From Streptomyces oryzae (GTDB lineage Bacteria; Actinomycetota; Actinomycetes; Streptomycetales; Streptomycetaceae), in assembly GCF_017676365.1 (NCBI RefSeq), contig NZ_JADKMA010000024.1:1-51631 (forward strand): 51,631 nucleotides of DNA, in the 5' to 3' direction. Shown piece after piece: positions 47,201-51,631 of this stretch (the first letter of the stretch is position 1; every line of letters begins with the position of its first letter). Below the pieces are notes generated by a model, which did no database searches, was not told the origin of the DNA, and was given only the letters and a program-made list of their open reading frames with translations. A program made the position numbers and the translations under genes.

Positions 47201-48978
47201 GGCCGCGCGTCGGTGAGCAGATACGCGATCCGCGCCGCCGGATACGCCGGGTCCACGGGCAGGTAGGCCGCCCCCGCTTTGAGCACCCCCAGGATCGCCG
47301 CCACCAGTTCCTGGCTGCGTGGCAGCGCCAGGGCCACCACGTCCTCGGCGCCGATTCCCCGGGCGATGAGTGCGTGCGCGAACCGGTTCGCGCGGCCGTT
47401 GAGTTCGCCGTAGGTGAGGGCCGTATCAGCGGCACGTACCGCCACTGCCCCTGGTGTGCTGCGCACCTGCTCCTCGAACAGCGCCGGTACGGGAACGGCG
47501 GTCGCCCCGCGGGCCGGTGCTTCCCCTTCGCCGGTCAAGCGCTGCCGCTCGTCGGCCGAGAGGAGATCAACCATGCCGACCGGGAGACAGGGTTCGCATT
47601 CCGCCAGGTCCGCCAGCAGGCGCAGCAGCCGCTGCTGATGGTCCGCGAGGGCCGCCTCGTCGTACACCTCGGGAGCACCGCGGAGTTGCAGTTGAGGGCC
47701 TTCGCCGTCCCGGCGGTCCCACACCGCGATCATCAGGTCTGCGAACAGGCCGGCGGATGTCTGGTGCGCGGTGCAGCGGTGGCCGTCGAAGGTGAAGTCG
47801 TAGGGGAAGCCCATCAGATTCACCACGGGCGAGAACGCCGTGCCGGCGGCACGGGGCAGACCGAGTTCCCGATGCAGGTCCTCGCCGCGATAGCGCTGGT
47901 GCGCCACCGCCTCCCTCACCCGGTCGTCGACCTGGGCCAACAGGCTGCCCAGCGACATGTCGGGCCGCACGGTCAGCCGCAGGGGCACCCCGTTGGCCAG
48001 CATTCCAGGAGTCGTGCGGGAAACGTGGTCAGGACGGCCGGAGACGGCCAGCCCCACGACGATGTCCCTGGTACCGGTCAGCCGGTGGATGTAGAGCGCC
48101 ACCGCCGCGATCACGAAGCGGTTCTGAGTGATGTCGGCGCGCCGCGCTGCCGCACGCAGGGCCTGAGGGCGCAGGAAGGGACGCACCTCCGTCGTGCGGG
48201 CCGTCCCGGGAGCCGGGTGGTGGGAGGGCTGCTCAGTTTTCGGCACGCCGTGACCCGCTGTCCCGAAGCCGAGGCGGGGCGGGATCGCCGCCGCCCGCTC
48301 CCAGCCTGCCAGTTGCCGGGCCCAGTACTCCCGGTCCTCGGCGTACTCCAGGGACTCCCGGTACTTCCGATCCGCCCGGACCAGGGCCGACAGCGGGCCG
48401 AAGGGGCTGCGGCCGATCCGCCGTCCGCGGGCCAAGGCGGTGTAGACCTCCGCGGTCCTGCGTGCCACGAGGGAGCGGCCGAAACTGTCCATGACAGCGT
48501 GGTGGTACGTGTGGGACCACCAGAACCGGTCCGGCGCCAACTTGAGCAGAGCGAAGCTGAACAGCGAGCCTTCCGCCAGCTCCATGGGCCGGGCCAGTTC
48601 CTGGGCGATCCACGCGCGTGCCGCCGCCTCCGGGTCGGGTTCGTCGCCGACATCGACGACCGACAGGGACCAGGGCAGCTCAGGCTCCAGGGTCTGTACC
48701 GGGCCGTGGTCGCCCAGCACCAGACGGGCCCGCAGCGCGTCGGTTTCCGCGACGACCTGGCGCAGCGCCGCCTCGAACACTGCCGGATCGACCGGTCCCC
48801 AGATCTCCAGGTACTCCCCGACGCGTAACGCGGCGCCGGCCTGTGGAGCGTGCTGCTCGGAGAACCAGATCTCGCGCTGGGCGGCTGTCAGCGGCAGGGC
48901 CTCCGCCGACGGATCCGCCTCGTACTGCGCGGCCGGCGCCGGACCGTCCTCCTCAGCGGCAAGCTCATGACGGGACAC
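41251..48978 (-). CDS. Two-module NRPS, C-A-T-C-A-T-C, no thioesterase
   Basis: 2575-residue nonribosomal peptide synthetase. Starter condensation domain: [10 protein letters not shown] at about residue 163, resembling EntF-type N-terminal domains. First adenylation: [11 protein letters not shown] at about 633; my reading of the pocket is D-A-S-T-V-A-A-V-C-K, like tyrosine or beta-hydroxytyrosine codes. Carrier [10 protein letters not shown] at about 1004. Second condensation HHIAADGWS at about 1193. Second adenylation [11 protein letters not shown] at about 1682, pocket D-A-A-D-V-G-M-V-D-K, like Glu/Gln codes (low certainty). Carrier at about 2071. Terminal condensation HHIAADGWS at about 2263. 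No epimerase, reductase or thioesterase follows. The GTG start has GGAGG upstream. Confidence 0.93.
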   Translation of the reverse strand: MSRHELAAEEDGPAPAAQYEADPSAEALPLTAAQREIWFSEQHAPQAGAALRVGEYLEIWGPVDPAVFEAALRQVVAETDALRARLVLGDHGPVQTLEPELPWSLSVVDVGDEPDPEAAARAWIAQELARPMELAEGSLFSFALLKLAPDRFWWSHTYHHAVMDSFGRSLVARRTAEVYTALARGRRIGRSPFGPLSALVRADRKYRESLEYAEDREYWARQLAGWERAAAIPPRLGFGTAGHGVPKTEQPSHHPAPGTARTTEVRPFLRPQALRAAARRADITQNRFVIAAVALYIHRLTGTRDIVVGLAVSGRPDHVSRTTPGMLANGVPLRLTVRPDMSLGSLLAQVDDRVREAVAHQRYRGEDLHRELGLPRAAGTAFSPVVNLMGFPYDFTFDGHRCTAHQTSAGLFADLMIAVWDRRDGEGPQLQLRGAPEVYDEAALADHQQRLLRLLADLAECEPCLPVGMVDLLSADERQRLTGEGEAPARGATAVPVPALFEEQVRSTPGAVAVRAADTALTYGELNGRANRFAHALIARGIGAEDVVALALPRSQELVAAILGVLKAGAAYLPVDPAYPAARIAYLLTDARPTLVIDDPRAVAELAQGRPDTDPGRLVDPPHPAYVIYTSGSTGLPKGVVVTHTGVANLVAAQAERFAIDADSRVLQFAPPSFDASVSELFTALLTGATLVLPPTADPVAALTDPDVSVTHATVPPSALAAVDETQAAVSTLVVAGEACPPSLVDRWSAKCRMVNAYGPTEATVCATMSKPLAPDGAQPPIGTPIPATRVHVLDSALRPTPPGAVGELYITGVGLARGYLRRPGMTAERFVADPFGPPGRRMYRTGDLARWRSDGVLEFAGRGDQQVKVRGHRVEPGEVEAALVSDSGVASATVEVREGRLVAYVVPASGAEADIASMRDRLRERLRDRLPDHMVPSSFVALEELPLTPNGKLDRAALPAPAVTTTAATGRPPRTPDEQVLCELFAEVLGLPAVGVDDDFFALGGHSLLATRLSSRIRATLGTGVDLRAVFEAPTVARLSARLHSAEEKPPALTALERPDPVPLSYAQQRLLFLQRMRGPDATYNIPLALRLSGELDRTALRQALLDVVIRHETLRTVYPEAGGVSRQQILEPWAARPLLPVVEVDKESLPSRLTESAQHAFDLGAEPPLHAKLFAVSPSAHVLLLVVHHIAADGWSMAPLARDLATAYAARRRGEEPGWAPLPVQYADYTLWQRRLLGDAADPGSLLNRQLAYWTRALAGLPDGIPLPTDRPRPAVASHRGADVPLRIDAELHTALTELARGSGVSLFMVLHAGLAALLTKLGAGDDIPVGSPIAGRTDQALDDLVGFFVNTLVLRTDTSGAPTFRRLLERVRETALAAFAHQEVPFDHLVEAINPARSPSRHPLFQVMLSIDTNEADAFCLPGLETTAAPVATPTAKFDLDIVVSEQHSGDGECLGLTGAIEYATDLFDHATVQDIAVRWTRLLKAAVQHPDRPISHIDVLSADERRRALGGTAEERVTRERARTLPEVFREQVSAAPDSVAVVADGTTLTYGDLNVRANRLAHALTARGVGAEDVVALALPRSADLVVAILAVLKSGAAYLPLDPGHPTARLTGMLDNARPVLLLSDTATVDAVDSGSRLPHLLLDAPGTARELAAQCEADPVAGLLPDQLAYVIYTSGTTGEPKGVVARHAGVAETVAQYGEQVFTPAAARAGRERLRVALTASVSFDASWAQLAALMTGHELHVADGATYADGERFAAWLLRHRIDSVDVTPSYMRVLIDHGLFTSERWRPSVAVLGGEALPERLWHELRAVEGLVAHNMYGPTECTVDAVRARLDDAATPVLGLPVAGARAYVLDEALRPVPPGVVGELYVAGAGLARGYLRRPGPTAARFVADPYGPPGTRMYRTGDLCRRRPEGWLEFAGRVDDQVKVRGHRIEPGEIETVLTLHPQVAQAAVVAREDRPGDVRLAAYAVPVPGAEAALDQLRAFLRERLPEHMVPTAFVRLDALPLTPNGKLDRAALPAPDATAGAGPRRSACTPEEQVLCELFAEVLGVSDVGVDDDFFALGGHSLLATRLTSRIRATLGAELTVRALFEAPTVTDLAACLGGGTQPARSPLTPMPRPARMPLSSGQQLMLLLHRLEGPSPTFNIPLALRMTGRLDEKALERALADVVTRHEPLRTVFPESGGEPFQDVLDAEVARPRLQVTAVGEKELPERLTEASRYAFDLAAEPQLRAQLFALGPAEHVLLIVVHHIAADGWSMAPLTRDLTTAYVARSRGEEPVWDPLPVRYADYTQWHRQLLGDPADPDSLQNRQLAHWARALSGMPGELKLPFDKPRPAAVSHRGADVLVRIDADVHTALARLARRSGASLFMVLHAGLAALLTKIGAGTDIPVASPIAGRTDQALDDLVGYFVNILVLRTDTSGDPTFTQLVEQVRDTALAAYAHQDVPFDHLVAGDDPAQSLSQRPLYQVMLILQNLPEDQFEPPGLQVREVPVDAGTAHEDISIGLTERRSADGTPAGLEGMIKFSTDVFERPTIEALFACWVRLLEAAAEAPDQPLSRLDAPSL
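48826..48828 (-). promoter_or_regulatory. TTA leucine codon in NRPS (bldA target)
   Basis: Codon 51 of the NRPS is TTA (read GAALRVG, Leu). In Streptomyces TTA is rare and read only by the bldA tRNA, so translation of this gene should depend on developmental stage. It is the only in-frame TTA I noticed in this window; my scan was by eye. Confidence 0.85.
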
Positions 48979-49368
48979 GGGCAACCTCCTGCAATGTCCG
49001 ACGACCTCCACCCACCCTCCACACCCGTCGGCGCTGAGCCGACCGACGGGCACATGCAAACGCCCGCCATGGTTCGGTGGGACGACACCGCGCCCGGTCG
49101 ACAGAACGACAACTGGCATGCTGTGCGCAGCCCGTCGGCGTGACCGGTTCTGTTCAGCAGGCTCATCGTGCCAGCCGGGACCGCGCGCTCCGGCCGTGGA
49201 AGATCATTCCTACCCAAAGGGATGAAATCCTGCTCCCGGGGCATGGCCGCGCGACCGGCACGCTCCTCCAACTCACGCTGGTGCGGGCGCAGTTCGTCGA
49301 TGAAGTCTCCGTAGCCGAGTGCGGCCGGGCCTGCCTCTGCGGCTGGCCATGGCGCTGCGTGGATCTGG
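48979..49368. other. Intergenic region upstream of NRPS
   Basis: 390 bases between the end of the LacI gene and the start of the NRPS, both on the minus strand. It must contain the NRPS promoter, but I see no clear -35/-10 pair or operator. One minus frame (49394-48888) stays open, giving an Arg/Pro-rich product with no motif (part reads ELRPHQRELEERAGR); I treat it as a remnant or shadow. Confidence 0.4.
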
Positions 49369-50412
49369 CTACCGGCGGTCCCGGGCACCGGCAACCGGGC
49401 CGGACTGCTGTGCCGGTGAGCAGCCGCAGCTGTGCCGGAGGACCAGACCGGCCTGTGCGGCGGGCCGGGGGGAGGTGCCGTCGAGGAGCAGGTCGACGGC
49501 TTGCTGCGCCATGGAGCGCAGAGGCTGTTCGGTGACCGTGAGGGCGGGGGCTGTGTAGGCGCTGTCGGGTGTTCCGTCGAGGCTGACGACGGCCAGTCGG
49601 CCGGGTACGGGCACTCCGGCGGCGTGAGCCGCGGCGAGGACTCCGATGGCCTGCTCGTCGCTGCCGGTGATCAGGGCCGACGGCATGGCGTCCTCGTTGA
49701 TCAGCTGCCGGGTCAGGGCGGACGCCGCGGCTCGCGAGTATGCGCAGCGCAGGAGCGGGGATGCGGTACCGGAGAGCGCCGTCTCCCAGGCTGCGCGGCG
49801 TCGGCCGACAGGTCCGGCGTCGTCGGGCCCGGCAAGGAAGGCGATGCGGGTGTGCCCATGAGTGCGCAGATGGCTGACAGCCTCGAGGACAGCTGCGTCG
49901 TTGTCGGCCGTCACGGCGAAGGCTCGCCCGGTCCTGGGTGATTCCGGTGCGTTGTGGACGTAGACGGTGGGTACTCCGGCTGCGCGGGCTTCCACGGCGA
50001 CGTCGGCGGCGCCGTCGGCCGAGACGATGACGAGTCCGTCGACCTGGGCGGCGAGGAAGCGGTCGGCGAGATGCTGCTGCCGATTGGCCGAGTAGTCGGC
50101 GTTGCCGATCAGGGTGAGCTTTTCGCGCTCGTCCAGTGCCTGTTCGATGTGCCGGGCCAGGGCCCCGAAGTAGGGGTTGGAGGCGCTGGCCAGGATCAGG
50201 CCGACAACGCCGGTGGTGCGTGAGCGCAGGGCGCGGGCAACGCGGTTGGGGCGGTAGTTGAGTTCAGCGGCGGCGGCGAGGACTCGTTCGCGGGTCTCGG
50301 GCGCGACCGGTCGGGGGCCGTTGTTCATCACATAGCTGACCACCGCTGTCGAGGCGCCCGCCTTGCGTGCCACGTCCGCAAGGGTCGCCGCCTTGCCTGC
50401 TCGTTTCGTCAT
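49369..50412 (-). CDS. LacI-family transcriptional regulator
   Basis: 347-residue repressor. The N-terminal HTH reads ATLADVARKAGASTAVVSYVMNNGPRPVAPETRERVLAAAAELNYRPNRVARAL, and the rest is the periplasmic-binding-like effector domain (TTGVVGLILASASNPYFGALARHIE, VAVVSLDGTPDSAYTAPALTVTEQPLRSMAQQAVDLLL). The ATG at 50412 is 16 bases from a strong operator (50429-50448). It is divergent from the nucleoside hydrolase gene and a decayed ribokinase start, so it probably senses ribose or a nucleoside. Confidence 0.92.
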   Translation of the reverse strand: MTKRAGKAATLADVARKAGASTAVVSYVMNNGPRPVAPETRERVLAAAAELNYRPNRVARALRSRTTGVVGLILASASNPYFGALARHIEQALDEREKLTLIGNADYSANRQQHLADRFLAAQVDGLVIVSADGAADVAVEARAAGVPTVYVHNAPESPRTGRAFAVTADNDAAVLEAVSHLRTHGHTRIAFLAGPDDAGPVGRRRAAWETALSGTASPLLRCAYSRAAASALTRQLINEDAMPSALITGSDEQAIGVLAAAHAAGVPVPGRLAVVSLDGTPDSAYTAPALTVTEQPLRSMAQQAVDLLLDGTSPRPAAQAGLVLRHSCGCSPAQQSGPVAGARDRR

Positions 50413-50428
50413 AGCTCTTGCATTCTCC

Positions 50429-50448
50429 CTGTCTAAACGATTAGACAG
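50429..50448. promoter_or_regulatory. LacI-family operator
   Basis: CTGTCTAA, ACGA, TTAGACAG: perfect 8-base arms around a CG-centred spacer, the usual symmetry for LacI-family operators. It lies 16 bases upstream of the lacI-type start and next to the GTG of the ribokinase remnant. Confidence 0.85.
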
Positions 50449-50453
50449 TCAGC

Positions 50454-50643
50454 GTGAACGTACCCACCACCGGCCGAGTCGTGGCCGTCGGATCGGCGAA
50501 CACCGACCCGATGCCGCGCCGCACGGCGCTGCCGTCGCCCGGCGAGTCGCCAACTGGTTGCCTCCTTCACGGAAGTCCGCTCCCGTGAGCTGGAGCGCCT
50601 CCTCCACCACGCACTTGCCGGGCCACACATCCCGCCCCCGTGA
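50454..50643 (+). pseudogene. Decayed ribokinase (rbsK) N-terminus
   Basis: A GTG at 50454 opens 44 residues ending at a TGA at 50586-50588. It contains GRVVAVGSANTD and LPSPGESPTG, which match the first strand and PGETVTG motif of PfkB-family ribokinases, as I recall them. Shifting by one base at 50557 continues with VASFTEV, as the SFTEV that follows in ribokinases, then 22 more codons to a stop at 50641. So the gene seems frameshifted and truncated, lacking the GGKGANQ motif and all the catalytic part. A shorter, unrelated peptide is the alternative. It lies just 5 bases after the LacI operator. Confidence 0.55.
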
Positions 50644-50705
50644 TCTCACGTGACGCTCATGAACGCTCATCGACGCGCATGACTTGTTCTGAAAGGAGCA
50701 CGGCC

Positions 50706-51631
50706 GTGCCGGCGCTTCCCCTGATCATCGACACCGACACCGGATCCGACGACGCGGTCGCGCTGCTGATGGCCGCGGCCAGCGGGCTGGGCGACATACA
50801 GGCGGTCACCACGGTGGCGGGCAACGTGCCCGTCGAGACCGGCACGCGCAACGCACTGATCTCCTTGGAGACGGCGGGACGCACCGACATCCCTGTCCAT
50901 CCCGGCTGTATCCGGCCGATGGTGCGGGACCTGTCCACCGCCCAGCATGTGCACGGTGAGGACGGCATGGGCGACATCGGCCTGCCCGATCCCACAGCCC
51001 GCCCCAAAGAAACCCACGCGGTGGAGGTGTTGCTGTCCCTCCCGCGTGCACGTCCGGGAGAGTTGACACTGGTCACTCTCGCCCCGCTGACCAACATCGC
51101 TGCCGCCCTGCTGCGCGATCCCGAACTGTTCAGCCGCTACCGGCAGGTGTACTGCATGGCAGGCGCCGCCGACCTGTGCGGCAACATCTCGCCCACCGCC
51201 GAGTTCAACGTCTGGGCCGACCCCGAGGCCGCCCGAATCGTCACGCAGGCCGCAACCCCCGGACGAGTCACCTGGACAGGCTGGGACGTCTCCCGGCGAA
51301 ACGCCGTCATGACACCGGCCGACCAGCAACGGCTGGAGGAACTGGACACGCCCATGGCGACTTTCGCCCACCGCATCAACCGCACCGTCGCCGACTGGGC
51401 CCGCGAGGTCACCGGGCTGGCCGGTTACGACCTGCCCGACCCCGTGGCCATGGCCGTCGCCCTCCAGCCGGATCTGATCACCGAGCAGGAACAGGCCCAC
51501 GTCGACATCTCGGTCGCCGACGACACCCGCGGACAGATGGTCATCGACCGGCGCGTGTCCGCTCCCGCCCCCAACCTCACCCTCGTGCGCGGTGTGAACG
51601 AGGCCGGTTTCAAACAGCTCCTCTTCGACAC
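50706..51631 (+). CDS. Nucleoside hydrolase (inosine-uridine preferring), truncated by window end
   Basis: The GTG at 50706, with AAGGAG nine bases upstream, opens 308 codons that run off the window. The family metal-binding motif is DTDTGSDDAVALL (about residues 9-21), followed by VTTVAGNVP, LVTLAPLTNIAAAL and NISPTAEFNVWADPEAARIV. Such enzymes split nucleosides to base and ribose. It is divergent from the LacI gene and downstream of the ribokinase remnant, so a ribose salvage locus seems to have lost its kinase. The family is about 310-350 residues, so only the tail is missing. Confidence 0.9.
   Translation, partial: MPALPLIIDTDTGSDDAVALLMAAASGLGDIQAVTTVAGNVPVETGTRNALISLETAGRTDIPVHPGCIRPMVRDLSTAQHVHGEDGMGDIGLPDPTARPKETHAVEVLLSLPRARPGELTLVTLAPLTNIAAALLRDPELFSRYRQVYCMAGAADLCGNISPTAEFNVWADPEAARIVTQAATPGRVTWTGWDVSRRNAVMTPADQQRLEELDTPMATFAHRINRTVADWAREVTGLAGYDLPDPVAMAVALQPDLITEQEQAHVDISVADDTRGQMVIDRRVSAPAPNLTLVRGVNEAGFKQLLFD

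Noticed and set aside
44806..48828. Two further long plus-strand frames over the NRPS
   Set aside because: Same antisense shadow; no motifs.
48888..49394. Minus-strand frame of 168 codons between LacI and NRPS
   Set aside because: Overlaps both neighbours, no motif and Arg-rich; could be a remnant but cannot be supported as a gene.

Overview
The window reads as high-GC actinomycete DNA, most likely Streptomyces. Third codon positions are G or C rich, GTG starts are frequent, adjacent genes often overlap as ATGA or GTGA, a HAIR-type (HspR) box precedes a dnaK paralogue, and PucR, IclR, LacI, GntR, HxlR and WYL regulators sit beside small catabolic operons. I saw no tRNA, rRNA, CRISPR array, transposase or integrase. 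The nucleoside hydrolase at the right edge is cut by the window end.

Layout. 1-8072: L,D-transpeptidase, stand-alone dnaK with a HAIR-like operator, RhtB-type exporter, YihY/BrkB membrane protein, HPP protein, SpoIIE-type phosphatase, and an acyltransferase pair that looks like the two steps of ornithine-lipid synthesis (OlsB, then a PlsC-like protein). 8448-14132: lactate utilisation locus lutP-lutA-lutB-lutC with a divergent FadR-type GntR regulator and two matching operators. 14211-21526: a MepB-like gene, then permease, M20 carbamoylase-like hydrolase, nitrilase-family amidase and a DavB-type amino acid 2-monooxygenase, with a divergent PucR regulator. 21610-25542: HxlR/SDR pair, then a HAD dehalogenase-like gene, a GntR regulator and a proline racemase-family gene; the HAD and GntR genes share an upstream sequence motif. 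25572-35126: one 9.5-kb minus-strand operon for unsaturated uronate oligosaccharides (IclR, ABC importer, a 911-residue unrecognised protein, GH105, KduI, KduD), with stop/start overlaps at five of its seven junctions. 35370-39813: a small hypothetical gene, a LysR gene divergent from a dihydroxyphthalate decarboxylase-like gene, a NIPSNAP protein and a WYL regulator. 39841-48978: a two-gene biosynthetic locus, an NRPS of order C-A-T-C-A-T-C without thioesterase, followed by a histidine-decarboxylase-type PLP enzyme. 49369-51631: LacI regulator with its operator, a decayed ribokinase start, and a nucleoside hydrolase.

The best candidate for an undescribed system is the NRPS/decarboxylase pair. 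The assembly line ends in a condensation domain, so the decarboxylase product (probably histamine) may be the nucleophile that releases the product as an amide. The NRPS also carries an in-frame TTA codon, the usual sign of bldA control. Second are the cytosolic 911-residue protein of the uronate operon, a possible new carbohydrate-active family, and the monooxygenase/amidase/carbamoylase set, whose three chemistries in sequence fit a ureido amino acid such as citrulline.
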